Assembly (NCBI RefSeq): GCF_029968015.1
Contig: NZ_JASCIS010000022.1
Location: forward strand, 1 to 64,000
Reading direction: 5' to 3'
Length of the DNA: 64,000 nt
Source of the DNA: Streptomyces luteolus
GTDB lineage: Bacteria > Actinomycetota > Actinomycetes > Streptomycetales > Streptomycetaceae
Translations under genes and position numbers: made by a program
Notes under the pieces: model-generated
Seen by the model: the letters and a program-made list of their open reading frames with translations, nothing else
What the model was told of the DNA's origin: nothing
The model's database searches: none
Shown here: piece after piece, positions 7,680 to 16,154 of the stretch
Layout: every line of letters starts with the position of its first letter
Numbering within the stretch: position 1 is the first letter of the stretch

Positions 7680-8162
7680 ATGCCCGAACTCCAGCTCCTG
7701 CGCCCCGAACACGCACCCGCTCTGCTCGACTTCGAGCGGGAGAACCGCGCGTACTTCGCGCGCTGGGTCCCGGACCGGGGAGACGCGTACTTCACCGAGT
7801 TCGCCGACATCCACCAGGCCCGACTCGCCGAACAGGCCACCGGCGCCTGCTACTTCCACGTAGTGGTCGACGAGGACGGCTCGGTGCTCGGCCGGATCAA
7901 CCTCGTCGACGTGGAGGACGGCACGGCCCACCTCGGCTACCGCATCGCCGAACGCGCGACCGGCAGCGGCCTGGCCACCGTCGCCGTACGCCGGATCCTC
8001 CGGCTGGCCGCCGACTCGTACGGCCTGCACACGTTGTTCGCGGAGACCACCCGGGTGAACGCGGGCTCCCGCGCGGTCCTCACGCGGACGGGCTTCCGCT
8101 GCGTCGGCGAGACGACCCTCGAAGGAGAACCGGCACTCCGCTTCAGCCGGTCGCTCACCTGA
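7680..8162 (+). CDS. GNAT-family N-acetyltransferase (RimJ/RimL-like)
   Basis: A 160-residue acetyl-CoA-dependent acetyltransferase. Recognisable GNAT elements are the substrate-strand region SVLGRINLVDVEDGTAHLGY, the acetyl-CoA loop region RIAERATGSGLATVAVRRIL (a variant of the Q/RxxGxG/A motif) and the C-terminal NAGSRAVLTRTGFRCVGE, which is diagnostic for the RimJ/RimL branch. Members acetylate ribosomal protein N-termini or small amines; the substrate here is unknown. The ATG at 7680 is the first plausible start, with no strong ribosome-binding site, so the transcript may have a very short leader. It is monocistronic. Confidence 0.85.
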   Translation: MPELQLLRPEHAPALLDFERENRAYFARWVPDRGDAYFTEFADIHQARLAEQATGACYFHVVVDEDGSVLGRINLVDVEDGTAHLGYRIAERATGSGLATVAVRRILRLAADSYGLHTLFAETTRVNAGSRAVLTRTGFRCVGETTLEGEPALRFSRSLT

Positions 8163-8284
8163 CGGTTCGCACTCGCGCGTAATTCGTTGGCATCCCCCGC
8201 GCGCGAGCGCATAGCGTGCGCCGGTCCGCCCTCGCACCGGCGGACGGAGATCCGCGTACGCACACCAGGGAACGGACGACGGCA

Positions 8285-9997
8285 GTGGCAGCGCAGCAGG
8301 GCTGGGTGGACGAAGGGTTCGGCGCCGTGGCCGACGCCTTCGCCGGGAATTTCGACGACTTCCCCGAACTGGGGGCCGCTACCACGGTGTTCGTGGGTGG
8401 CCGCAAGGTCGTGGAGCTGTGGGGCGGGGTGGCCGACGAGCGCACCGGGCGGCCCTGGCAGCAGGACACGGTCGTGCCGGTGTTCTCCTGCGCGAAAGGC
8501 CTGGTGGCCGTCTCCGTACACCTCCTCGCGCAACGGGGCCTGCTCGATCTGGACGCGCCGGTGGCCCGCTACTGGCCGGAGTTCGCGCGGCACGGCAAGG
8601 AGTCCGTGACCTGCCGCATGGTCCTCGGGCACCGGGCCGGCGTGCCGGTGCTCGACGCGTCGCCGTCGTTCGAGGAGATCGCCGCGTGGACGCCGGTGGT
8701 GCGGGCCATCGAGGAGCAGAAGCCGCTGTGGGAGCCGGGTTCGGCGTACGAGTACCACGGTCAGGTGCTCGGTTTCCTGCTCGGTGAGGTGGTGCGGCGG
8801 ATCACCGGGTACACGCCGGGCGCCCACTTCCGCCGGACCGTCGCCGAGCCGTTGGGGCTGCACGCGTGGATCGGCGCGTCCGAGGCCGAACAGGCCGGGC
8901 GTGCCCGCCTTGTGGAGGCGGAGGGGCGGCCCGCGATGCCGGGGCCCGAGCATCTGCTGACGCGCATCGTGACGATGAACGGCGCCCTCGCCTTCCCCGG
9001 CCTGGACGCGCCGCGCGGCTGGAACGACCCGGCGCTGCTCGGCATGGAGTTGCCGGGCTCCGGGGCGCTGGCCTCGGCGAGCGGGCTCGCGGGGCTCTAC
9101 GCGGCCGCCGCGACCGGCATCGACGGTGCGCCGCGGCTGCTGTCCGAGCCGACGGTGAGCGACGCGGTTCGGGAGATGTCGTCCGGGCCTTCCTGGCTGG
9201 GGCTCGACATGGGGGTGCGCTGGGGTTCGGGCTTCCTGCTCGACTCGCCGTCGTTCCGCCCGCTGCTCGGGGCGCGCAGCTTCGGCAATGACGGTGCCGG
9301 GGGTCAATTTGCCTTCGGGGACGACGAGTTCGGCGTGGGGTTCGCGTACGTGGCGAATCGCATGGTGGGCCATGGGGACGACCGGGCGAACCGGTTGATC
9401 TCGGCGCTGCGGTCTTGTGTGGGGGGCGTGATGAACGATCGCCGAGCGCAGCTGCTCGTCGGGCAGTTCGAGGTTGCCTGGGCGCTGTGCGACTACCACT
9501 TGGAGCGGCTCGTACCGGACGACTTCCTGTGGGAGCCCGCACCGCTGTGCTGGACGCTGCACCGCACACCGGACGGTGGTTGGCGACCGGACTGGGCCGA
9601 GACGGAGCCCGACCCGGTGCCCGTACCCACCGTCGCCTGGCTGAGCTGGCACATCGGCTGGTGGTGGACCACCGCCCTCGCGCACCTGCGCGGTACGACG
9701 CCGCCCGAGCCGCTCGACGTGGAGTGGCCCGGGCCGGGGCTGCCGGCCGTGGAGTGGCTCGGTGGACTGCGTACGGAGTGGCTGGCCGGGCTCGAAGCGG
9801 CGAGCGGGGACGGCTGGGACGAGCCCGCGGCGTTCCCGTGGCCGCGGGAGGCCGGGCGCACCATCGCCGACCTGGTGGCTTGGGTGAATGTCGAGCTGAC
9901 CAAGAACGCCGCCGAGATCGGGCAGCTGCGCCTGCTGCGGGCCGTCGCGCCGGGCGGCCCCACCTCTGCCGACGGGTCCGCGACCGGCACCGGTTAG
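8285..9997 (+). CDS. Serine hydrolase (beta-lactamase/EstB family) fused to a DinB-superfamily domain
   Basis: A single 570-residue frame containing two normally separate proteins. Residues 1-380 are a class C beta-lactamase-fold hydrolase with the SxxK motif in FSCAKGL and the Tyr motif in SAYEYHGQ, typical of EstB-like esterases. From residue 383 (MNDRRAQLLVGQFEVAWALC) a DinB_2-type four-helix domain begins, with HIGWWWTTAL and NAAEIGQLRLLR as hallmarks. An internal ATG at 9431 follows GGGGGGCGTG and would be the expected start of a free DinB protein. The hydrolase normally ends just here, so the fusion may result from a one-base slip in the G-run at 9421-9426, or be genuine. The start is taken at GTG 8285. 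Confidence 0.8.
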   Translation: MAAQQGWVDEGFGAVADAFAGNFDDFPELGAATTVFVGGRKVVELWGGVADERTGRPWQQDTVVPVFSCAKGLVAVSVHLLAQRGLLDLDAPVARYWPEFARHGKESVTCRMVLGHRAGVPVLDASPSFEEIAAWTPVVRAIEEQKPLWEPGSAYEYHGQVLGFLLGEVVRRITGYTPGAHFRRTVAEPLGLHAWIGASEAEQAGRARLVEAEGRPAMPGPEHLLTRIVTMNGALAFPGLDAPRGWNDPALLGMELPGSGALASASGLAGLYAAAATGIDGAPRLLSEPTVSDAVREMSSGPSWLGLDMGVRWGSGFLLDSPSFRPLLGARSFGNDGAGGQFAFGDDEFGVGFAYVANRMVGHGDDRANRLISALRSCVGGVMNDRRAQLLVGQFEVAWALCDYHLERLVPDDFLWEPAPLCWTLHRTPDGGWRPDWAETEPDPVPVPTVAWLSWHIGWWWTTALAHLRGTTPPEPLDVEWPGPGLPAVEWLGGLRTEWLAGLEAASGDGWDEPAAFPWPREAGRTIADLVAWVNVELTKNAAEIGQLRLLRAVAPGGPTSADGSATGTG

Positions 9998-10109
9998 CGG
10001 ACGCCCGTCAAGGTCGTGCGCCACTTCCGGAGGCCCCGCCCCCCGTTGCTGTCACAGAACCCAACGCCCCGGCGTCCTGTGTGCGTACGGCGCGGCGCAC
10101 CGAGCCCGC

Positions 10110-10155
10110 GCCAGGAAGCCGGGAGGTCGTACGCCAGGAAGCCGGGAGGTCGTAC
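10110..10155. repeat. Perfect 23-bp tandem duplication of a ribosome-binding site
   Basis: GCCAGGAAGCCGGGAGGTCG plus TAC occurs at 10110-10132 and again at 10133-10155, immediately before the ATG at 10159. Each copy carries a GGGAGGT Shine-Dalgarno core; only the second is correctly spaced. Confidence 0.9.
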
Positions 10156-10158
10156 GCC

Positions 10159-10438
10159 ATGGAACCCCGTTTCCATCTGATGGAGAGCCCGACCGCCGCG
10201 AAGGTCGCCAAGCGGTTCTTCAACGCCTCGCTGCCGCTGGAGCAGTCGACTGTGCCGAAGGCGCTGCGGGAGCTGGTGGAGCTGCGGGTCGGTCAGCTGA
10301 ACGGCTGCGCCTTCTGCGTCGACGTGCACAGCAAGGAGGCCGCGGCCGCCGGGGAGAGTGCGCCGCGGCTCAGTTTGGTGGCCGTCTGGCGGCACAGGGT
10401 CGTACGAGCCGGGCATGTTCGCCGCCCTGGCCGACTGA
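10159..10438 (+). pseudogene. Truncated AhpD-like/carboxymuconolactone decarboxylase-family gene
   Basis: The first 77 codons encode a normal AhpD-like N-terminus with the redox CxxCxxxH motif (NGCAFCVDVHSKEAA). After LSLVAVWR (about 10390) the sequence jumps in another frame to GSYEPGMFAALAD and stop, which is the conserved C-terminal end of this family. Roughly 90 codons in the middle are missing, and the frame is changed, so ribosomes would read on past the stop into the antisense of the transporter gene. The normal protein is a small alkylhydroperoxidase-like enzyme. The stop lies only 13 bp from the end of the convergent transporter gene. Confidence 0.8.
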
Positions 10439-10451
10439 GCCGGGCGGGACC

Positions 10452-11999
10452 TCAGGTCAGGATCGCGCCGAGCGCCACGAAGGCGCAGATCAGCACGAAC
10501 AGGATGGCCAGGAGCGGCCAGACGAACCGCAGGTACTTGTCGTAGCCGACCTTGGCGAGGGCGACGCCGCCGATGGTGACGGCCGTGGTCGGCACCCACA
10601 GGTTCATCCAGCCGCTCGCGGCCTGCCAGGCCGTGACGACGACGGCGCGCGAGACACCCGCGAAGTCGGCCAGCGGCGCGAGGATCGGCATCGCGAGCGT
10701 GGCGTGCCCGGAAGTGGAGGGGATCAGGAAGGCGAGCGGCAGGTTCACGACGAACACGATGACCGCGAAGACCCCGGACGAGGTGCCCTTCACGATGCCC
10801 TCGATGGAGTGCAGCACGGTGTCCGTGATCCGGGAGTTGTTCATGATCACGGTCACGCCGCGGGCCAGCATGATGACGAGGGCCGGGGAGATGAAGTCGC
10901 CGGCGCCCTGGGTGATCGTGGAGCTCAGCTTCTGCTCGCCGAACCGGGCGACGATCCCGACGAGGACCGCCGCGCACAGGAACAGCGCGGCCAACTGCGG
11001 GAAGGACCAGCCGAGCTCGAAGCCGTACGGCTCGGCGTCCGCGTCGCCGGTCAGGGCGCTCGACCAGGGCACCACCGAGAAGATCATGAACGCGAAGACC
11101 AGTCCGAGCAGGGCCAGAACGGCCTTGTGGAGCCTGGTGAGTTCGGGGGCCTCCTCCGTGGTGGCGGCGGACTGATCGCGGTCGCCGGGCAGGAATCCGC
11201 TGAGGGAACGGGCGGGGTTCTTCCGCACGCGCTGCGCGTAGTGCACGACGTACGCGATGGTGACGGCGGTCAGGACGATCCACATGACGAAACGGAGGAC
11301 GATGCCGTCGCCCAGGGAGATGTCGGCGGCCGATGAGGCGACGCCGGTCGCGAACGGGTTGACGGTGGAGCAGAGCACGCCGACGCCCGCGCCCAGGATG
11401 GAGGCGCCCACGGCGACCATCCGGTCGTAGCCGAGGGCGAGCATCATCGGGACGAGCAGGCCGTAGAACCCGAGGGTCTCCTCGGCGAAGCCCTCGACCG
11501 TGCCGAGCACGGAGAACACCAGCATCACGCCCGCGATCAGCAGGGCGCCGCGGTCGCGCAGCCGGTGCGCGAGGCGGGCGATGCCGCGGTCCAGGGCGCC
11601 GGTCGCGAAGACCACGGTGATGAACGCGCCGATGGCGAGGACGAAGAGGAAGACACCGGCGCTGCCGTAGAGGGAGCCGGTCAGGTCGGGCCCGACCTGA
11701 CCGGTCTTCTCGTCCTGCACGCCGTACAGGCCGTTGACCGGCGCGAGGAACAGGTCGTTCAGCCGGTCGACGAAGCTCTGCGTGGACTCGACGCGGTGGT
11801 ACGTGCCCTGCACGGGTGCGCCGTCCTCGGTGCGCTCGTACGTGCCGGGCAGGATGAGGAAGGCGAGCAGCCAGATCGCGACGGTGACGACGGCGAGGAC
11901 GGTGAGGGCACTGGGAAACGTGAACTTCCCTTTGCCGTCCGTCTGTTGGGGCTCCCCCGTGGTGGCGGCAGCACCGTCGCCACCGACGGGCGTGCTCAT
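10452..11999 (-). CDS. YfcC/DcuC-family membrane transporter
   Basis: A 515-residue polytopic membrane protein with about 12 hydrophobic segments. The conserved core ALGYDRMVAVGASILGAGVG and STVNPFATGVASSAADISLG, and the C-terminal LIPSTSGHATLAMPILAPLA plus GWMNLWVPTTAV, identify the YfcC/AitC branch of the DcuC-related transporters, predicted carriers of basic amino acids or peptides. Its ATG overlaps the TGA of the preceding M20 peptidase (ATGA), so the two are translationally coupled. The natural inference is that the transporter moves a substrate or product of the peptidase. Confidence 0.85.
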   Translation of the reverse strand: MSTPVGGDGAAATTGEPQQTDGKGKFTFPSALTVLAVVTVAIWLLAFLILPGTYERTEDGAPVQGTYHRVESTQSFVDRLNDLFLAPVNGLYGVQDEKTGQVGPDLTGSLYGSAGVFLFVLAIGAFITVVFATGALDRGIARLAHRLRDRGALLIAGVMLVFSVLGTVEGFAEETLGFYGLLVPMMLALGYDRMVAVGASILGAGVGVLCSTVNPFATGVASSAADISLGDGIVLRFVMWIVLTAVTIAYVVHYAQRVRKNPARSLSGFLPGDRDQSAATTEEAPELTRLHKAVLALLGLVFAFMIFSVVPWSSALTGDADAEPYGFELGWSFPQLAALFLCAAVLVGIVARFGEQKLSSTITQGAGDFISPALVIMLARGVTVIMNNSRITDTVLHSIEGIVKGTSSGVFAVIVFVVNLPLAFLIPSTSGHATLAMPILAPLADFAGVSRAVVVTAWQAASGWMNLWVPTTAVTIGGVALAKVGYDKYLRFVWPLLAILFVLICAFVALGAILT

Positions 12000-13363
12000 C
12001 GGGCCGCGTCCCTGCGGAAGTCCGTCGCGTACTCCCGTACGAACGCGCACATCGCGAGAACCGTGTTGCGCAGTTCGGAGAACAGGACGCGTTCGTTGGG
12101 GGCGTGCAGGTTGCACATGCTGTCCTGCGCGCCGAAGAGCAGCACCTCGGCGTCGGGCGCGGCCTGGGCGAGCCCGTTGACCAGCGGGATGGAGCCGCCG
12201 GTCGCGACGTACGCGGCGTCCTCGCCCCAGGCCTCCTTGAGGGCGGTGCGGGCGGCGCGGTAGGCGGGCCCTTCGGTGGTGGCCTCGTAGCCGGGCCCGG
12301 TGTCGCCGGGGGTGACGGTCAGGGGTACGCCGAAGGGGCGCAGCGAGCGCAGGTGGTCGACGAGCCGGGCCTGTGCCTCGTTCGGGTCCTGCCGGGGGTG
12401 GAAGCGCAGGTTGAGCTTGGCGCGGGCGTACGGGACGACGGCGGAGGCGGCGCCCTCGACGGTCGGCGCGTCCAGGCCGACGACGGTGAGGGCGGGCCCG
12501 CTCCAGAGCCGCTCGCCGAGTTCGCCGGAGCCGAGCAGCGGCAGGCCGTCGCGGACCCCGGCGAGGGTGCGGAACTCGTCCTCGGTGTAGCCGGTGCTGG
12601 ACCAGGATTCGCGGCGCAGGCCGTCCACGGCGACGTCTCCGTGGACGTCGTGCAGGGTGGCGAGGGCCTTGACGAGGACGAGCAGGGCATCGGGTGCGGC
12701 GCCGCCGAACTCGCCGCTGTGGCGCGGCTCTTCGAGGGTGCGGACCTCGACGACGACCTCGCTCGCGCCGCGCAGCCCGGTGGTGAGCGTGGGCGTTCCG
12801 GGGCGGAGGTTGCCGAGGTCGGCGATGACCATGGCGTCGCAGGCGAACCGCTCGGGCCTGGTCTGCGGATACGTGTCGAAGGCGCTGCCGTACTCCTCCT
12901 GGCCCTCGAACACGATCTTGACGCCGACCGGGGGCCTGCCGCCGTACGCCCGGAGCATGCCGAGGTGGGCGATGACGTTGGACTTGTCGTCGGCGATGCC
13001 GCGCGCCCGCAGCCCGCCATCGACGGGGGTCGGCTGGAAGGGCGGGGAGAGCCACAGCGACTCGTCGCCGGGCGGCTGGACGTCGTAGTGGCTGTAGAGC
13101 AGCACGGTGGGCGCGGCCGGGTCGGGGGGCGGGATCTCGGCGAACACGACGGGCGCGGTGTCGGGCAGGTCGATGCGGTCGACGTTCTGCACGCCCGCCT
13201 CGCGCAGCAGCCGGACGAGCAGGTCGTGGGCCTCGTGGACGGGCCCCGATGGGAAGCCGGGGAAGGCCACGGACGGGATGGCGGCCAGCTCCTCCAGGTC
13301 GGCGCGGAGGCCGTCCATCAGGGCGTCGACGGTGGCGGGGAGGTCGTGGGCGTCGTCCTGCAT
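11996..13363 (-). CDS. M20-family metallopeptidase (dipeptidase)
   Basis: A 455-residue cytoplasmic di-zinc peptidase. Metal ligands and catalytic residues are visible in order: His and Asp in YSHYDVQPPG, bridging Asp in RGIADDKSN, catalytic Glu pair in EGQEEYGS, Asp in VIADLGN and the C-terminal His in SMCNLHAPNER. The lid/dimerisation domain lies between about residues 205 and 370. I chose the ATG at 13363 because GAGAGGTG is 7 nt upstream; the upstream extension of the frame lacks conservation. It is the first gene of a two-gene operon with the YfcC-type transporter (4-nt overlap). Confidence 0.9.
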   Translation of the reverse strand: MQDDAHDLPATVDALMDGLRADLEELAAIPSVAFPGFPSGPVHEAHDLLVRLLREAGVQNVDRIDLPDTAPVVFAEIPPPDPAAPTVLLYSHYDVQPPGDESLWLSPPFQPTPVDGGLRARGIADDKSNVIAHLGMLRAYGGRPPVGVKIVFEGQEEYGSAFDTYPQTRPERFACDAMVIADLGNLRPGTPTLTTGLRGASEVVVEVRTLEEPRHSGEFGGAAPDALLVLVKALATLHDVHGDVAVDGLRRESWSSTGYTEDEFRTLAGVRDGLPLLGSGELGERLWSGPALTVVGLDAPTVEGAASAVVPYARAKLNLRFHPRQDPNEAQARLVDHLRSLRPFGVPLTVTPGDTGPGYEATTEGPAYRAARTALKEAWGEDAAYVATGGSIPLVNGLAQAAPDAEVLLFGAQDSMCNLHAPNERVLFSELRNTVLAMCAFVREYATDFRRDAAR

Positions 13364-13546
13364 TCCGGCACACCTCTCGTCGCATGGCGGTGTCGCATGG
13401 CGGTACGGGGTGAGCATCGCGGAGTCGTACGGCTGCCGCATCCGGGACGGCCCCGGGTCCCGCACCGTCGACTCGGACGCCGCCGATCGCCCTGCGGGCT
13501 CGTCCTCAAACGCCGGACGGGCTGGATTAAGTCCTGCCGGACGGGC

Positions 13547-13598
13547 CTCCTCAATCGCCGGAGGGGCTCAAAATTGAGCCCCTCCGGCGATTGAGGAG
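13547..13598. terminator. Long perfect palindrome of a dispersed intergenic repeat family
   Basis: A perfect 25-bp stem (13547-13571 with 13574-13598) around a 2-nt loop; the arm core is AATCGCCGGAGGGGCTC. It lies between the minus-strand methyltransferase and dipeptidase genes and could terminate methyltransferase-independent transcription in either direction. Upstream (13499-13530) are the sequences CTCGTCCTCAAACGCCGGAC and GGACGGGC shared with other Streptomyces intergenic repeats. Related copies occur near 53950, 55715 and 60534. Confidence 0.8.
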
Positions 13599-13627
13599 AT
13601 TCGGGAAGGGGCGGGGAGGGGAGAAGA

Positions 13628-14368
13628 TCACGCGGCCGTACGGGTGACCTCACCCGGCTTGCGGGCCACGACCAGTCGGCACCCCGGGCTCCCGTCCCGG
13701 CGGCGCCCGAACTCCTCCAGTGGGTGGAGGGACACCACGAACCCCGCACGCTCCAGATCCGCGCGCACCGCGCCCAGCGGCCACGTGCGGTAGTACATGA
13801 CGAACGGCGGCCGCCGCACCCGGTTGCGTACCCGCATCGCCGCGTCGAAGCCGAGCAGCGTCCAGTACATCGGGGTGCCGATAGGGGGCGGGGCGGCGAC
13901 CGGGAAGGCGAAGACGCCGCCGGGCCGGAGCACCCGGTGCACCTCGGCGAACAGGCCGGGCCGCTCGGCCGGCAGGAAGTGGCCGAACGCACCGAAGCTG
14001 ACCGCCAGGTCGAAGGCGGCACCGAACGGCAGTGCGCGGGCGTCGCCCCGTACGAGGTGCGCCGGCTTCCCCGCACCGTCGGCCCCCGCGCGCCCGAGCA
14101 TTCCGGCGCTGAAGTCGACGCCCGTGACCCGACGACGGCAGACCGCGCGCAGGACGTCGAGCCCCGCGCCGGTGCCGCAGCACACGTCGAGGCCGGAGTC
14201 GAAGGGGCCGAGGCGGGTGAGCACGGACTCGGTGGCTTCGACGAAGCGGTCCGGGGTGCGGAACGGGGTGTGGTCGAACTTGGGGGCGAGGAGGTCGTAG
14301 CCCCGCTCCACGGAGGTCAGCGCCTGTTCGGCCAGTTCGCGCAGGGTCGGCCCCTTGGAGGTGAACAT
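13628..14368 (-). CDS. Class I SAM-dependent methyltransferase
   Basis: A 246-residue Rossmann-fold methyltransferase. Motif I is LDVCCGTGAGLDVL (about residue 60), motif II-like acidic residue in RVTGVDFSAGML, a post-II GDARALPF, and motif IV/V in FDLAVSFGAFGHF and LRPGGVFAFP. These fit the Methyltransf_11/25 family; the acceptor is unknown. The ATG at 14368 has AGGGTGG upstream. It is divergent from the secreted lipase with a 140-bp spacer that carries a perfect inverted repeat. Confidence 0.85.
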   Translation of the reverse strand: MFTSKGPTLRELAEQALTSVERGYDLLAPKFDHTPFRTPDRFVEATESVLTRLGPFDSGLDVCCGTGAGLDVLRAVCRRRVTGVDFSAGMLGRAGADGAGKPAHLVRGDARALPFGAAFDLAVSFGAFGHFLPAERPGLFAEVHRVLRPGGVFAFPVAAPPPIGTPMYWTLLGFDAAMRVRNRVRRPPFVMYYRTWPLGAVRADLERAGFVVSLHPLEEFGRRRDGSPGCRLVVARKPGEVTRTAA

Positions 14369-14396
14369 TCCGCCACCCTAGCCGCCGGGTTTCGTT

Positions 14397-14413
14397 ATTG
14401 ACTCTGTGTCAAT
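14397..14413. promoter_or_regulatory. Inverted repeat ATTGAC-N5-GTCAAT between divergent genes
   Basis: Perfect 6-bp arms with a 5-bp spacer in the AT-richer centre of the spacer between the methyltransferase and lipase genes. It could be an operator for a dimeric regulator or overlap a -35 (TTGACT) element for the lipase. Confidence 0.5.
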
Positions 14414-14508
14414 TTTTGCCGACCCGTTACTTCCCGCCGTGTCTACCCGCCCGTAACTTGGCTGGCGCACGACGCTCCTCCCCCACAAGCCGCAAGGGAG
14501 TCCGTTCG

Positions 14509-15390
14509 ATGCCACCCAATTCCCGTTTCCGGCGCGCGCTGCGCCCCCTCACCGCCCTGCTCCTGGCCGCCGCCGCGCTGACGCCGGTCACCGCCGCGCA
14601 GGCCGAACCCACCCGGTCCGCCGCCGCGCCCAGCAGCGGCTGGAACGACTACGACTGCCGGCCGTCCGCCGCGCACCCCCGTCCGATCGTGCTCGTGCAC
14701 GGCACGTTCGGGAACTCCGTCGACAACTGGCTGGGGCTCGCCCCGTATCTGGTGAAGCGCGGCTACTGCGTCTTCTCCCTGGACTACGGGCAGTTGCCGA
14801 ACGTCCCGCTGTTCCACGGCCTCGGCCCGGTCGAGAAGTCCGCCGAGCAGTTGGACGCGTACGTCGACAAGGTGCTCGCCGCGACCGGCGCCGACGAGGC
14901 CGACCTCGTGGGGCACTCGCAGGGCGGGATGATGCCGCGCCACTACCTGAAGTTCCTCGGCGGCGCCGACGAGGTGAACGCGCTCGTCGGCATCGCGCCC
15001 AGCAACCATGGGACGACCTTGCACGGCCTCACCAAGCTGCTCGACGTGTTCCCCGGCGCCCGCGAGTTCGTGGACGAGAACACTCCCGCCCTCGCCGACC
15101 AGATCGCCGGTTCCCCGTTCCTGACGAAGCTCAACGAGGGCGGCGACACGGTACCCGGCGTCACGTACACGGTCATCGCGACCAAGTACGACCAGGTCGT
15201 CACCCCGTACGCCTCGCAGTTCCTCGACGGGCCCGGCGTGACCAACGTGCTGATCCAGGACAAGTGCGCGGCGGACCTCTCCGAGCACGTGGCGATCGGC
15301 CTGACCGACCGGCTCGCGTTCCACGAGGTGGCCAACGCACTGGACCCCGCGCACGCGAAGCCCACCACCTGCCTGTCGGCGGTGAGTTGA
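14509..15390 (+). CDS. Secreted lipase/esterase (alpha/beta hydrolase, lipase class 2)
   Basis: A 293-residue precursor with a signal peptide (charged start, RPLTALLLAAAALTPVTAAQA) and mature enzyme beginning near residue 35. The oxyanion-hole segment is VLVHGTFGN, the nucleophile elbow is VGHSQGG, a likely acid is in ATKYDQVVTPY and the catalytic His in LSEHVAIG, all in the right order. Two cysteines near the ends (DYDC, PTTC) may form a disulphide. The family hydrolyses triacylglycerols or short-chain esters extracellularly. The ATG at 14509 follows AAGGGAG. The convergent VOC gene is separated by a shared terminator. Confidence 0.88.
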   Translation: MPPNSRFRRALRPLTALLLAAAALTPVTAAQAEPTRSAAAPSSGWNDYDCRPSAAHPRPIVLVHGTFGNSVDNWLGLAPYLVKRGYCVFSLDYGQLPNVPLFHGLGPVEKSAEQLDAYVDKVLAATGADEADLVGHSQGGMMPRHYLKFLGGADEVNALVGIAPSNHGTTLHGLTKLLDVFPGAREFVDENTPALADQIAGSPFLTKLNEGGDTVPGVTYTVIATKYDQVVTPYASQFLDGPGVTNVLIQDKCAADLSEHVAIGLTDRLAFHEVANALDPAHAKPTTCLSAVS

Positions 15391-15406
15391 GCCCGTACGG
15401 GAACGA

Positions 15407-15448
15407 CCGGCCGCGCCCCGGAGTGTGAGCTCCGTCAGGCGCGGCCGG
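15407..15448. terminator. Bidirectional hairpin terminator between convergent genes
   Basis: CCGGCCGCGCC (15407-15417) pairs with GGCGCGGCCGG (15438-15448), an 11-bp perfect stem. The right arm overlaps the last codons of the minus-strand VOC gene. Confidence 0.75.
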
Positions 15449-15806
15449 TGTCGATGACACAGAAGAGGTTGCCGTCCGGGTCCGCGAGGACCACGAAGTC
15501 CGGGTCCTCCGGATAGCTGTCCCAGTCGACGCGCCGCGCGCCGAGCGCGAGCAGGCGGTCCACCTCGGCGGCCTGGTCGGCGGCGTCGCCCGCGTACAGG
15601 TCGAGGTGGACGCGCGGCCGGGCCGAGGGCGGGACGTCGCTCCGGCCGAGGGAGAGGTGCGGGCCCTTCTCTCCTTCGGCGGGGGTGAGGACCACCCAGT
15701 GCTCCTCGGGTTCGTCGCGCGGTACGTATCCGAGTGCGCGGGTCCAGAAGGCGGTCGCGCGGGGGACGTCCGAGACGCCCAGGACGATCGATCCGATGCT
15801 CAGCAT
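15435..15806 (-). CDS. VOC-family (glyoxalase/bleomycin-resistance-like) protein
   Basis: A 123-residue single-unit VOC protein made of two beta-alpha-beta-beta-beta modules: VLGVSDVPRATAFWTRALGY at the N-terminus and FVVLADPDGNLFCVID at the C-terminus. A His in RVHLDLY and a Glu/Asp near the C-terminus could be metal ligands after dimerisation. Functions in this family range from lyase to antibiotic binding; nothing nearby narrows it. Unlike the degraded VOC gene at 2955, this one is intact. Confidence 0.85.
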   Translation of the reverse strand: MLSIGSIVLGVSDVPRATAFWTRALGYVPRDEPEEHWVVLTPAEGEKGPHLSLGRSDVPPSARPRVHLDLYAGDAADQAAEVDRLLALGARRVDWDSYPEDPDFVVLADPDGNLFCVIDTGRA

Positions 15807-15835
15807 GCGTCCATGATCCCGCAGCGCGGCGGAGG

Positions 15836-16132
15836 TCAGCGGGGGGTGCCGCCGAGGCGCCTGACCTCGTCCGCCGCTTCCTTCAGGCCGACGCCGGTGA
15901 TCTGGCGATACGCCTTGACCGCCTGCACCTCCTTGCCCTCCGCCAGAAGCGCGTGGACCGGGGCCAGGTCCGGCATCAGCCCGCCCGCGTCCACTCCCAG
16001 GTGCTCGATGATCAGGTCCAGCTTGCGTTCGACGCGGGCGGTCCTGGCCTCCACACGCTTGACCTTGCTCTCGACGATGCTGGTGGCGAGGAGCAGCATG
16101 ACGGCGAACATGAAACCGAAGGCTATGTACAT
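15836..16132 (-). CDS. Small membrane protein with ribosomal L7/L12 C-terminal-like domain
   Basis: A 98-residue protein with one N-terminal transmembrane helix (MYIAFGFMFAVMLLLATSIV), a coiled-coil-like linker (ESKVKRVEARTARVERKLD) and a C-terminal segment, EGKEVQAVKAYRQITGVGLK, that resembles the L7/L12 C-terminal fold (here followed by EAADEVRRLGG). Such membrane-anchored L12-like proteins are common hypotheticals in actinomycetes; they are not ribosomal. The start at 16132 places the helix at the very N-terminus. It sits between VOC and dGTPase genes on the same strand, 22 bp from the dGTPase stop. Confidence 0.8.
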   Translation of the reverse strand: MYIAFGFMFAVMLLLATSIVESKVKRVEARTARVERKLDLIIEHLGVDAGGLMPDLAPVHALLAEGKEVQAVKAYRQITGVGLKEAADEVRRLGGTPR

Positions 16133-16154
16133 GCCGGCCGATCCTACTGCCCGG

